Positions 1 through 7,526 of a DNA stretch of 64,000 nucleotides are shown here, piece after piece. Both the position numbers and the translations under genes were made by a program. Position 1 is the first letter of the stretch, and each line of letters starts with the position of its first letter. Source of the DNA: CAYLYU01 sp964501925 (GTDB lineage Bacteria; Pseudomonadota; Zetaproteobacteria; Mariprofundales; Mariprofundaceae); contig CAZCTM010000001.1 of NCBI GenBank assembly GCA_964501925.1, positions 1 through 64,000 on the forward strand. The letters run 5' to 3'. Under the pieces are notes generated by a model. That model did no database searches and was not told the origin of the DNA. It saw only the letters and a program-made list of their open reading frames with translations.

Positions 1-2
1 CG

Positions 3-1199
3 GGTTTTGACGCCCCGCGAAACACCGTGCTTTATCTCACTCGCAACCTTAAGGAGCACACATTGCTGCAAGCCATCGCCCGCGTGAATCGCGTGTATGA
101 AGATGAAAGCGGCGCCAGCAAGGAATTCGGCTACATCGTGGACTATGCGAGCGTCCTGGGAGAACTGGATAGCGCACTCACCATGTATGGCGCACTTGAG
201 GGATTCGACGAGGAAGACCTGGCCGGCACATTGACCTCGGTGCGGGATGAGATCGCCAAGCTGCCGCAGCGCTACTCCGATCTCTGGGATTTGTTCAAAG
301 AAGTCAGAAACCGCTATGACGAGGAGGCCTACGAAGTCCTGCTCGGGGACGATGCCCTGCGCCAGGAGTTTTACGCACGCCTGAGCGCGTATGCCAAAAC
401 GCTTGCCATCGCGCTGTCGGCGGAAAGCTTTGTCATGGAAATGCCGGAACAGAAGCTCAAACGATACAAGGACGATCTGAAGCGCTTCCAGAGCCTCAAG
501 GCAGCCGTCAAGATGCGCTACGCCGAGGCCATTGATTACCGCGACTACGAGCCGAAGCTCCGCAAGCTGTTAAATACCCACATCTCGGCCAACGAGGTCA
601 TCCAGCTCAATGAGCCGGTCAACATCTTCGACGACAAGATGTTCACTCAGGTCAAGGAAGACCATGGCATCTATGCAGTGAAAACAACGGCGGCGAAGGC
701 CGACGCCATCGCCCATGCCACCAAGCGGGCCATTACCGAAAAAATGGAGGAAGATCCCGCCTTCTACGAAAAGTTCTCCAAGCTGATCCAGCAGGCCATC
801 GACGACTTCAAGGCCAAGCGGATTTCGGATATGGAATATCTAAATCGCGCAAATGATATCCGCGACAAGGTGGTGAACCGGGTGCATGACGATGTGCCGG
901 AGTCCCTGCGGGATGATGAACATGCCATGGCGTTCTTCGGGATTCTGAAGCCTTATTTCGGACCATCCGATGAAGACATCGTCTGTGATACGGCAAAAGC
1001 CATCAGCGGAATCATGTGTCGCCATTGGAAGGTGCATTTCTGGGACGATATCGACGCCCAGAAACGCGCCATGAATGACATCGACGACTACCTCTACGAC
1101 GTGGTCAGGGGAGAGCGCGGGATCGAATTGACCACGGATCAGATGGATGAAATCATCGAAAAGTCCATCCAGCTTGCAAGGCACCGGATACCGGCATGA
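3..1199 (+). CDS. hsdR: Type I restriction endonuclease subunit R, C-terminal part (5' truncated by window)
   Basis: The frame is open from the window edge and reads GFDAPRNTVLYLTRNLKEHT, followed by LLQAIARVNRVY, the conserved end of the second helicase lobe of HsdR. The remaining ~340 residues form the helical C-terminal domain that docks on the methylase/specificity core. HsdR is the ATP-driven translocase and nuclease of type I restriction. The N-terminal nuclease domain and Walker motifs lie outside the window. The stop overlaps the start of the YgjP-like gene by 4 bases, so the two are translationally coupled. The family call is firm; whether the full gene is intact cannot be judged here. 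Confidence 0.93.
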   Translation, partial: GFDAPRNTVLYLTRNLKEHTLLQAIARVNRVYEDESGASKEFGYIVDYASVLGELDSALTMYGALEGFDEEDLAGTLTSVRDEIAKLPQRYSDLWDLFKEVRNRYDEEAYEVLLGDDALRQEFYARLSAYAKTLAIALSAESFVMEMPEQKLKRYKDDLKRFQSLKAAVKMRYAEAIDYRDYEPKLRKLLNTHISANEVIQLNEPVNIFDDKMFTQVKEDHGIYAVKTTAAKADAIAHATKRAITEKMEEDPAFYEKFSKLIQQAIDDFKAKRISDMEYLNRANDIRDKVVNRVHDDVPESLRDDEHAMAFFGILKPYFGPSDEDIVCDTAKAISGIMCRHWKVHFWDDIDAQKRAMNDIDDYLYDVVRGERGIELTTDQMDEIIEKSIQLARHRIPA

Positions 1200-1909
1200 A
1201 GAGAAACGCATGCGCCATTGTTTATGGTAAGCAGGAAATCTCGTTCGAGACCGTGCCCGCGCGGCGCAAAACCATGGAGATCGCGGTTCATCCCGATGGC
1301 AAGGTGGTCGTCAAGTCGCCGCCAGGGCTTTCTCTGGATGAAGTCCGGCAGCGTGTGCTCAACCGGGCGCGCTGGATCAGTCGGCAAATTGCCTGGTTCC
1401 AGCAGTTTCAGCCACGCACACCGCCCCGGCAATACGTGAGCGGCGAAACACATCTGTATCTCGGGCGTCAATATCGGCTGAAGCTGATCAGCGGCGACCG
1501 TAATCATGTAAGGCTGGAACGGGGACGTTTTGTTGTGACTTGCAGAGGGGAGGCATCGCCTGAGAAGGTCAGGCGCCTGCTTGACGGCTGGTATCTGGAG
1601 AAGGCCAGGATGAAGTTCGCGGAGAGTCTGGATCTATGCTTTTCCCCCTTTCAACGCATGGGATGTAAAAAGCCGTCACTGCGTATCAGGCGTATGAAGA
1701 CCCGTTGGGGAAGCCTGTCTCATTCGGGTGCCATGACACTGAATCGGGAATTGATCCGCGCCCCGCGCGAGTGTATCGACTATGTCATTACGCATGAGCT
1801 TTGCCACCTGAAACATAAGAATCATTCACCGGCATTTTATCGGCTGCTCGAACAGGCCATGCCGGACTGGGAGAAGCGAAAACATCGGCTTGAACTAGCC
1901 ATGGTATGA
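1196..1909 (+). CDS. YgjP-like (DUF45/M48-type) zinc metallopeptidase
   Basis: A 237-residue protein with the signature of the YgjP/DUF45 family: MKTRWGSLS around residue 163, then HELCHLKHKNHSPAFY near residue 200. In that motif HExxH is represented by HELCH, with a downstream zinc-ligand region. It has no signal peptide and is probably cytoplasmic. Genes of this family often follow hsdR, as here with a 4-base overlap, which suggests a role linked to the restriction operon. The substrate is unknown. An alternative start six codons further in would not change the call. Confidence 0.85.
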   Translation: MKRNACAIVYGKQEISFETVPARRKTMEIAVHPDGKVVVKSPPGLSLDEVRQRVLNRARWISRQIAWFQQFQPRTPPRQYVSGETHLYLGRQYRLKLISGDRNHVRLERGRFVVTCRGEASPEKVRRLLDGWYLEKARMKFAESLDLCFSPFQRMGCKKPSLRIRRMKTRWGSLSHSGAMTLNRELIRAPRECIDYVITHELCHLKHKNHSPAFYRLLEQAMPDWEKRKHRLELAMV

Positions 1910-1948
1910 CATGATAAAATGCCAGATCAGAAGGTCCTGCACCAATGG

Positions 1949-1988
1949 AGGGGTAGAGGGTCAGGCATAGGGGTAGAGGGTCAGGCAT
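1949..1988. repeat. Perfect tandem duplication of a 20-bp unit
   Basis: Two adjacent identical 20-base copies (1949-1968 and 1969-1988) with core GGGTAGAGGGTCAGGCAT lie between the YgjP-like gene and the transposase remnant. Such short G-rich repeats often flank RAYT/REP elements, so this may be the decayed edge of one. No gene crosses it. Confidence 0.7.
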
Positions 1989-2029
1989 GAGTTATTGAGT
2001 TGTTTTCCATCGTGTGGATGATTTGAGCC

Positions 2030-2104
2030 ATGGCACGCAAACCACGCATTCATATTCCGGGCGGGTTGTATCATGTGATGCTTCTAGGGAATGGCGGGCG
2101 CTGA
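2030..2104 (+). pseudogene. N-terminal remnant of a REP-associated tyrosine transposase (RAYT)
   Basis: An ATG opens MARKPRIHIPGGLYHVMLLG, which matches the very conserved start of Y1 transposases (MARxxRIxxPGxxYHVxxRGN). It stops after 24 residues. The family is normally over 200 residues long and needs a HUH motif that is not found downstream. The fragment follows the 20-bp tandem repeat. This is a dead remnant. Confidence 0.75.
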
Positions 2105-2172
2105 TGGCGGTGCAAGGAGGGGACGGCAAGCTTGACTGGACAGGCCATATCCTCGGCGGCAGCCACGCAAGA
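2104..2172 (+). pseudogene. Decayed N-terminal duplicate of the gene at 3121
   Basis: Translation from an ATG that overlaps the preceding stop gives GKLDWTGHILGGSHAR. This resembles GKVSWSGRILGVQPRIR at the start of the protein encoded at 3121-3765, and the DNA similarity (ggcaag, then catcctcggcg, then cagccacgca) is also clear. The similarity ends abruptly, so this is a short relic of a second copy. Just after it, 2181-2200 holds a small inverted repeat (GGATTCC/GGAATCC). The rest up to the DUF433 gene shows nothing recognisable. Confidence 0.55.
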
Positions 2173-2236
2173 AAGGCTTGGGATTCCAGGAGCGGAATCC
2201 TAGAGTCCTTCTATCGCAACAGATCAGGAGGCAGTC

Positions 2237-2461
2237 ATGAATCATTCGGACCGTATCACCATCGACCCGGGCATCTGCGGCGGTCGCCCGTGCATCCGGG
2301 GCATGCGCGTCCGCGTCAAGGATGTTCTGGGGATGTTGGCCTCCGGCATGTCCCGAGAGGAAATCCTGCGGGATTATCCCTACCTAGAGGAAGAGGGCAT
2401 CAAGGCCGTGCTGGAATACGCGGCGGAGTCGTTCGATCATCCGGTGGTGCGGGCGGCATGA
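2237..2461 (+). CDS. DUF433 antitoxin-like protein
   Basis: A 74-residue protein typical of DUF433: RITIDPGICGGRPCIRGMRV near the start, then a winged helix-turn-helix (VKDVLGMLASGMSREEILRD, PYLEEEGIKAVLEYA). A strong ribosome site (caggaggcagtc) precedes the ATG. DUF433 genes are normally the antitoxin before a DUF5615 PIN-like toxin, and here a broken toxin gene follows 3 bases later. The antitoxin therefore appears to be an intact orphan. Confidence 0.88.
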   Translation: MNHSDRITIDPGICGGRPCIRGMRVRVKDVLGMLASGMSREEILRDYPYLEEEGIKAVLEYAAESFDHPVVRAA

Positions 2462-2464
2462 CCC

Positions 2465-2779
2465 GTGCGGTTTATCGTTGATGCACAGCTTCCGCCGGCT
2501 CTGGCGAGGTATCTGGCGGATAAAGGGCATGTTGCGCCCAGCGATGCGCTGCGGCGCTGGTTCGGACATGACCCCTGGCGTGGCATGGATCGTATTGGAA
2601 GGGGGAGCAGCTTCAGGCGTAGGGTCCGGATCGTGCCGGGGTATGGGGGGCTGAACATCGATACGATGTGGACTTTCGTTATATCGTCCGTAAGAAAGGC
2701 GAGAGGTCCAATGAAATGTTCATCGGATTCGCCGACGACACGTTGTGCCCGCTGCAAATGTTCGCCAAGGCCATGGTAA
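2465..2779 (+). pseudogene. Truncated DUF5615 PIN-like toxin joined to foreign sequence
   Basis: From a GTG the frame reads MRFIVDAQLPPALARYLADK, the conserved first strand and helix of DUF5615 toxins, including the early catalytic Asp. After GH the family similarity ends. The next stretch (LRRWFGHDP) looks like a piece of a DUF488 protein, followed by unrelated sequence. An internal deletion probably fused fragments of two genes. The toxin lacks its distal catalytic acids and should be inactive. Confidence 0.6.
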
Positions 2780-2796
2780 AGAATGCCGATGATTGA
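2668..2796 (+). pseudogene. C-terminal fragment of an unidentified protein
   Basis: A different frame inside the debris reads VDFRYIVRKKGERSNEMFIG, then FADDTLCPLQMFAKAMVKNA, and ends at a stop that overlaps the next gene. It has the look of coding sequence, but it has no start or ribosome site of its own. I do not recognise the family. It may be the tail of a gene whose 5' part was lost in the same deletion that truncated the toxin. Confidence 0.3.
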
Positions 2797-3121
2797 GCGG
2801 ATCGAGCATCGTCGAGGCATTCTTACTGGGGCGAAACAGCCTGAGGACCTTCCGCTGCGCGTGCTAAGCGGCGCCGACATTCCCGAGCAGGTGCTTGCGA
2901 CCATCCACAAGGAGGAGCTGCTTGAGCTTGGCGGCGTGTACGGCGATCCCAGCTATGGCGACCCGGTACAGTATGATTTCCTCAAGCTGGTCAATAGCGA
3001 GGGGGAGTCGGTTGAGATCACGGTCTACAACCGCGCCATCATGCTGTTCATGGCGGATGACGAGCGGCTCCGGCGCATTCACCGGGTGCTGCACATCCTC
3101 GGCGAAGAGAGCGAGCGCTGA
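2783..3121 (+). CDS. Conserved hypothetical protein (112 aa)
   Basis: A soluble, acidic alpha/beta protein of 112 residues with no signal peptide and no recognised domain. It contains LGGVYGDPSYGDPVQYDFLK and ends in a charged helix. Its stop overlaps the start of the next gene (TGATG), so the two are coupled. No clear ribosome site precedes its start, which lies inside the debris of the upstream fragment, so the true start may be the second Met (2789). Function unknown. Confidence 0.5.
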   Translation: MPMIERIEHRRGILTGAKQPEDLPLRVLSGADIPEQVLATIHKEELLELGGVYGDPSYGDPVQYDFLKLVNSEGESVEITVYNRAIMLFMADDERLRRIHRVLHILGEESER

Positions 3122-3765
3122 TGGCTGCTTCCAGCAGCGCCGGCAAGGTTTCCTGGAGCGGGCGCATCCTCGGCGTGCAGCCACGCATTCGATTGCTGCG
3201 TTCGTTCGATGAGCGCCACCACAGCTACCTCGGTTACGTGCTACGCATCCAGGGGAAGATCGGCGAAGATACCGGCGAGTTCATGGTTGCCGTCGGCAAG
3301 GCCGCACATGAGAAACACCGCTTTCAGGCGGGCATGGAGGTGAGCGGCCGGGCGGCACCGGTCGCCGATCCGAGGCTCGAAGCGGCCGATTGCTACAAGG
3401 CGAGCGGCATCAAGGTGTTGCGGGAGGCGCCGGCCGACGTGAAGGCAGGGCCGCCGTATTTTGGCGTGGCGCCGGAGCTTGCGGTCTATCGCAGCCGCGG
3501 GCATCGGCGCCTGGATGCCCGCACCTATGCGGCGAGATGCATCAACTGCATCTGGGGCTGCCGCATGCCGGTGGAGATTATCATCGATCACTGGAACCCA
3601 TCCCAGAAACGCTATCGCTTCGAGACCTTCTGTTATGGTCCAAAAAGCTGTCCGTTTTACAAGGCCGGCGCCAAGCGCCGGGTGCCGGGACGCAAGGGCA
3701 TGGTCTATATCGAGGAAGACTGGGTGGACGAGGACACCACCGCCCATCGCAGCCTGGATGATTGA
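3121..3765 (+). CDS. Conserved hypothetical protein with CxxC-type cysteine pairs
   Basis: A 214-residue soluble protein. The first ~100 residues (WSGRILGVQPRIRLLRSF, then YLGYVLRIQG and MEVSGRAAP) suggest an OB-like beta barrel. The second half carries CINCIWGCRMPVEI, and later FCYGPKSCPFYK, possibly a metal site. It is coupled to the preceding 112-aa gene. A decayed duplicate of its N-terminus lies at 2104. I do not know the family's function; it sits in a restriction/toxin-antitoxin neighbourhood. Confidence 0.6.
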   Translation: MAASSSAGKVSWSGRILGVQPRIRLLRSFDERHHSYLGYVLRIQGKIGEDTGEFMVAVGKAAHEKHRFQAGMEVSGRAAPVADPRLEAADCYKASGIKVLREAPADVKAGPPYFGVAPELAVYRSRGHRRLDARTYAARCINCIWGCRMPVEIIIDHWNPSQKRYRFETFCYGPKSCPFYKAGAKRRVPGRKGMVYIEEDWVDEDTTAHRSLDD

Positions 3766-3786
3766 AATAATGAGAGGAAACAGCGC

Positions 3787-3870
3787 ATGAGCTTTCGCTT
3801 CTGGCGGCGCATCAGAATCGCTCCCGGCGTGACGCTGAACCTGACCCCATCCGGTAACTTGTTGACCTAG
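3787..3870 (+). pseudogene. DUF4236 N-terminal remnant
   Basis: An ATG opens MSFRFWRRIRIAPGVTLNLT, the diagnostic N-terminus of DUF4236 proteins (FRFRRxIKIAPGxxLNLSKSG). It reaches a stop after 27 residues, whereas full-length members are much longer. This is the last fragment of the debris region. The 112 bases between it and the Vgb-like gene hold a weak FNR-like dyad (TTGACCTAGATTAA at 3861) and nothing else clear. Confidence 0.65.
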
Positions 3871-3982
3871 ATTAAGGGAATCAACCTGATCCGATATAAA
3901 ATATTGCTCCACGCGATGATGAAGTGCAGCATGATCTTGAATAAAATAAAGATGCCACACAGGAGAAAGGAAGGATTGTAAG

Positions 3983-4975
3983 GTGAAAAAGGCTTGCGTT
4001 TTTTTTGTTGTTATCTTTGGTGGTTTTCTGTGCAGCCCGGCATGGGCGGACAGTGCGTTTACCGCTTTTGAGGTCTCCACACCCTCGACTTTCCCAACCC
4101 GTATCGCCCTGGACAAGTCGGATTCGGTTTGGTTTATCGAGTCGAATCTGAACAGGATTGGTCGATTTGATCCGGCCCAAAGCGAGTTTTCAGAGTTCGA
4201 AATCCCTACAACGCATAGCCTTCCGGGTGACATAACGGTGAGTGAAAAGGGAGAGGTATGGTTTACGGAGTTAGATGCCAACCAGGTTGGCGTCTATAAT
4301 CCCGACACCGGGAAGTTTGAGGAATATGATATTCCCACCATTGACAGCTACCCTTACCGAATCACAACCGATCGCCAAGGCAATATCTGGTTTACCGAGT
4401 TTTATGGCAACAAGGTAGGCATGTTTGATCCCAAAAAGGGGCAATTTCAGGAGTACTCAATTCCTACGCCTTCATGCCGGCCTTCCGGCATCACAGCGGA
4501 CAGTAAAGGCGTGATCTGGTTCATAGAAACCCAGGGAAATAAGCTGGGCAAGCTTGATCCCAAAGATGGCTCAATTCACGAATTCAGGCTCCCATCGGAT
4601 TTTGATTCCCCGGTTGACCTTGTCATCGATGGTTCGGACATGCTCTGGTTTGGTGGCCGCAAGGGACGAAGCCTGGTCAGATTTGATCCAAAGACCGAGA
4701 AGTTCAGGACCTTTTCCATGCCCAAGCGTGGGGTGTGTGAGGCCATGACCGTTGCCAATGATGGAAAAATTATCTGCACACTCACTACCAGCAGAAAGAT
4801 TGCCATGTTCAACCCCTCGAACAGTACTTTTCTGGAGGTCAATCCAACGATGGGCAAGAGCAAACCCAACGGGGTTGGTGTTGATTCCAAGGGAAATATA
4901 TGGTTTGCTGACACCCTGAAGAATGCCCTGTTCAGAATTGATGGGGACATGATGTTGAAATTATGGTCAAAATAG
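3983..4975 (+). CDS. Secreted Vgb-like (streptogramin lyase family) beta-propeller
   Basis: A GTG start and signal peptide (cleavage near CSPAWA, residue ~22) precede six or seven repeats with the motif IWFTE..GNKVGxFDP, as in virginiamycin B lyase and its relatives. Family members in this setting are not known lyases; most are uncharacterised periplasmic propellers. It is followed 50 bases later by a cytochrome c gene. A membrane-anchored paralogue lies at 45250 beside cytochrome b genes, suggesting a respiratory role. An antibiotic-inactivating role is less likely. The catalytic His and Glu of Vgb were not confirmed. Confidence 0.8.
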   Translation: MKKACVFFVVIFGGFLCSPAWADSAFTAFEVSTPSTFPTRIALDKSDSVWFIESNLNRIGRFDPAQSEFSEFEIPTTHSLPGDITVSEKGEVWFTELDANQVGVYNPDTGKFEEYDIPTIDSYPYRITTDRQGNIWFTEFYGNKVGMFDPKKGQFQEYSIPTPSCRPSGITADSKGVIWFIETQGNKLGKLDPKDGSIHEFRLPSDFDSPVDLVIDGSDMLWFGGRKGRSLVRFDPKTEKFRTFSMPKRGVCEAMTVANDGKIICTLTTSRKIAMFNPSNSTFLEVNPTMGKSKPNGVGVDSKGNIWFADTLKNALFRIDGDMMLKLWSK

Positions 4976-5025
4976 CCCGAGTGAGAGAGAACTTTTCTCT
5001 TACGTGGTGATGGGGTCTGAAAACC

Positions 5026-5565
5026 ATGAATAAACGCTTGTGGATCGTGGCCGTTATTTTTGCTCTCCTGGCAGTTGGTGCCGGACTGGTCTTCATCCCC
5101 AACCCTCTCGGAAAGAAGATTCTGGCAGAGGCCAAGTACAGGGGGTACATTGATTATACGCCCGAAGACGCGGTGACGCTGGCGTATAGTCGATGCACCG
5201 CATGCCATGATGCGGATAAGATGCTCAAATACTGTTCCCGATGCGGTCCGCCGTTTATTGTTGTTGCGCATACCATGAAAAAGTATGTGGAGCTTATGAA
5301 TAAAAAGGGGGGGAATTTCCGACCCTTTTCTGATGCCGAGATCGTTGCGATCACGCAGGCATGGAACGCCCTTGTTGGCAACTGGGAACCCGATTGGGGG
5401 TTAAAAGACGTCAGAAGTCTGCTGAAAGGCGATGAGGCCCTGATAAAGCTGGCCGAAACGCCACTGGAAAAGCGAAGGATTGAAGTGGCCCTGAAGAACA
5501 AGAGTGCACCCGGTGCCTACCGATACATCTATGGTGGCGGCGATGGCAAACAAGAGGGGAAGTGA
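5026..5565 (+). CDS. Membrane-anchored monohaem cytochrome c
   Basis: A 179-residue protein with an N-terminal hydrophobic segment (residues 5-25) that may be an uncleaved anchor, then a single haem motif, CTACH, near residue 62. CSRCG follows shortly after, so two extra cysteines sit near the haem. The C-terminal half is charged and lacks further motifs. It follows the Vgb-like gene and converges on the TlpA gene, whose stop directly abuts its own. Probably a periplasmic electron carrier; partner unknown. Confidence 0.75.
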   Translation: MNKRLWIVAVIFALLAVGAGLVFIPNPLGKKILAEAKYRGYIDYTPEDAVTLAYSRCTACHDADKMLKYCSRCGPPFIVVAHTMKKYVELMNKKGGNFRPFSDAEIVAITQAWNALVGNWEPDWGLKDVRSLLKGDEALIKLAETPLEKRRIEVALKNKSAPGAYRYIYGGGDGKQEGK

Positions 5566-6081
5566 TTAAAGAAGCTTATTGATCTCTCGTCTCAGGATCT
5601 CTTCGGTAATCACACCGGCATGGGAATAGCTGATTTTACCATCCTTGGCAATGAAACATGTGGTGGGCATTCCATATAGCCCAAAGGCGTCCTTGATTTT
5701 GCCTGTTCTGTCCAGACCTGCGGGAATGGTCAGGCCTATCTTCTTCATGAATGCCCTGGCTTTGTTTTCCGTGTCATCAACAGCAATGCCCAGCATCACG
5801 ATCTTTTTCGAGGAATATTCCTGAGCAATTTTTTCAATGATGGGGGTTTCCTTTCCACAGGAACGGCACCAGGAGGCAAAGAAATTGATCACTACCCCCT
5901 TGCCACGCTGATCGCTTAGCCGGAATGTTCCACCATCAAAAAGGGGAATTGTAAAGTCCGGTGTCCCATCCTTGTCCGCTCGGGATACCGAGGCCTCTTC
6001 ACTGCAACCCTGCAAAACAAGTGGGCTACAGAGTATGGATAATGTGAGAAACAGATGATGGGGAAATCGTTTCAAGGTCAT
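5566..6081 (-). CDS. TlpA/ResA-like thioredoxin lipoprotein
   Basis: A 171-residue thioredoxin-fold protein with a lipobox (LQGC) near residue 26 and the active site FFASWCRSCGKE. The family (TlpA, ResA, CcmG) reduces disulphides in the periplasm, commonly those of apocytochromes c or copper-site cysteines. The start overlaps the stop of the upstream SCO gene by 4 bases, making a SCO-TlpA pair. That pairing fits assembly of a CuA centre or delivery of reductant to haem attachment. Confidence 0.87.
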   Translation of the reverse strand: MTLKRFPHHLFLTLSILCSPLVLQGCSEEASVSRADKDGTPDFTIPLFDGGTFRLSDQRGKGVVINFFASWCRSCGKETPIIEKIAQEYSSKKIVMLGIAVDDTENKARAFMKKIGLTIPAGLDRTGKIKDAFGLYGMPTTCFIAKDGKISYSHAGVITEEILRREINKLL

Positions 6082-6770
6082 GAAACAGGTTGTCTATTGC
6101 CTTTTTGCTCGTGATAGAATGCGCGGATCTTCCTGAAGGTCTTTGCAATCACTTCCGGGTTCTGCGGGGGCGAGAACCGGCCATAAAGCCTGCCCTCAGG
6201 ATCAACCAGAAAGATGGTGGAGTTGTGAACCACTTCGTAGTCCGACCCCTTGGATTCTTCATCATCGATGGTATACAAGACCCCAATCTGGTGAGCCAGC
6301 GCGTTGATCTGATCGGGAGTGCCGGTAACGCCGATAAATCCGGTATGGAAATAGGAGACATACTCCTTTAGCGCAGCTGGCGTATCCCGCTTCGGATCCA
6401 CGGATACAAAGATCCCCTGCATTTCCTGAAAGATGTCCGGGTTATGCCTCTTGAGGATATTAAATGCGACGTCCAGCATGCTCAGGGTGGCGGGACAAAC
6501 ATCGGGACAATGGGTGTATCCGAAGAAAACAAAACTCCATTTTCCCTTGAGATTTTCCAGACCAAAGCTTCCGTGTTCAGCGTCGGTCAAATGGAAAGGT
6601 TTCAGCTCCTTCGCTTCCCAGAAAAGATAATCCTCAATATCACTTGGAATCGGGTTGAACTGCCCTGAATTCGAACCCAGTTTCCAGGCCACAGAGGCAG
6701 CAACCAGGATGATCACAGTGAACAAAAGGATAAGGCCTTTTCCAGAAAACACCCTCATTTCTTTCACCAT
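6078..6770 (-). CDS. SCO1/SenC copper chaperone
   Basis: A SCO-family protein with one N-terminal transmembrane helix and the copper-binding motif FFGYTHCPDVCPATL; the distal His ligand lies in VVHNSTIFLV. SCO proteins load copper into CuA sites of oxidases and related enzymes. I chose the ATG preceded by AAGGAAGG (start at 6770), giving 230 residues, over an upstream Met at 6824. It forms an operon with the TlpA gene and diverges from a cytochrome c gene across a Dnr-like box. Candidate clients are the NosZ-like enzyme and the haem-copper subunit II in this window. Confidence 0.9.
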   Translation of the reverse strand: MVKEMRVFSGKGLILLFTVIILVAASVAWKLGSNSGQFNPIPSDIEDYLFWEAKELKPFHLTDAEHGSFGLENLKGKWSFVFFGYTHCPDVCPATLSMLDVAFNILKRHNPDIFQEMQGIFVSVDPKRDTPAALKEYVSYFHTGFIGVTGTPDQINALAHQIGVLYTIDDEESKGSDYEVVHNSTIFLVDPEGRLYGRFSPPQNPEVIAKTFRKIRAFYHEQKGNRQPVS

Positions 6771-6901
6771 GCAATCCTTCCTTGAGCCATTCGGAATGTG
6801 GGGAATGACCATAAAAAGGAACATGAATCAATCATGGTTGTCAAGAATGGATGGGCTTTCACAAGTCTTTCTCCTGTTTTATTCAATATGGTTCTTATCT
6901 C

Positions 6902-6915
6902 TTGATAAGCGTCAA
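6902..6915. promoter_or_regulatory. Dnr/FNR-type box between SCO and cytochrome c genes
   Basis: TTGATAAGCGTCAA matches the Dnr/Nnr half-site pattern TTGAT-N4-GTCAA. It lies 106 bases before the cytochrome c start at 7021 and 131 bases before the SCO start at 6770, so either direction is possible. Confidence 0.6.
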
Positions 6916-7020
6916 GGCGGGCAACTTCCACTTCCAGTAGAGAGTCGCGGGACAAAATATATGTGTCACGTTATATTCTCAAATACGGATTGAATCTTTT
7001 ACCGGGAGGTCTTTGATAAG

Positions 7021-7455
7021 ATGAAGAAAACGATGGCAGGCTTAGTGTTGATGACGGGTCTTTTTACAATGACGCAGGTGTTGGCTGCTGATTCTGAGGG
7101 TGCGGGCAAAGATGACCCATACGTAAGTTTGAACACCTGGAGTGGGGGCATGGATTCCGGTCAAGGTAATTATATGGGGAATTGCCTGCCTTGCCATGGA
7201 CCGGAAGGCAAGGGGGATGGTCCTCTTGCTGACAGTCTCGGGGAGGGTATCAAGCCAAGGAACCTGAGTGACGCCGAATACATGTCGACACGTACGGATG
7301 AAGAGCTGTTTAATGTGATCAAGCACGGCGGGAAAAGCGCCGGGTTTTCCGACAGCATGCCGGACTGGGCGGCAACCTTTACGGATGAGGCTATTCGCAA
7401 TCTGGTCAAATTTATCCGTAGCGATCTCTGTAAATGCAAGTACAAGGGCGATTGA
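7021..7455 (+). CDS. Periplasmic monohaem cytochrome c (class I-like)
   Basis: A 144-residue protein with a cleavable signal peptide (after VLA, residue ~23), one haem motif CLPCH near residue 57 followed by GPEGKGDG, and a distal Met candidate in DSMPDW near residue 115. The layout is the standard small class I cytochrome found as a domain in several other proteins here. A good ribosome site (gggaggtc) precedes the ATG. It is likely an electron shuttle to one of the terminal reductases and is probably controlled by the Dnr-type box upstream. Confidence 0.88.
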   Translation: MKKTMAGLVLMTGLFTMTQVLAADSEGAGKDDPYVSLNTWSGGMDSGQGNYMGNCLPCHGPEGKGDGPLADSLGEGIKPRNLSDAEYMSTRTDEELFNVIKHGGKSAGFSDSMPDWAATFTDEAIRNLVKFIRSDLCKCKYKGD

Positions 7456-7526
7456 TCGAATAAGCAGGTTGTGACGTCGTGTTCCGTTGTTCCTGAAGTT
7501 AAACCCTGATCAGGGAGAGGTGAGGT

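Noticed and set aside
3861..3874. FNR box upstream of the first Vgb-like gene (TTGACCTAGATTAA)
   Set aside because: Three positions differ from consensus and it overlaps the end of the DUF4236 remnant. Too weak to list as a site.
3241..4281. 346-codon frame on the minus strand opposite 3121-4281
   Set aside because: It crosses two plus-strand genes with good family support and has no start signal or motif; it is a shadow of the opposite strand.
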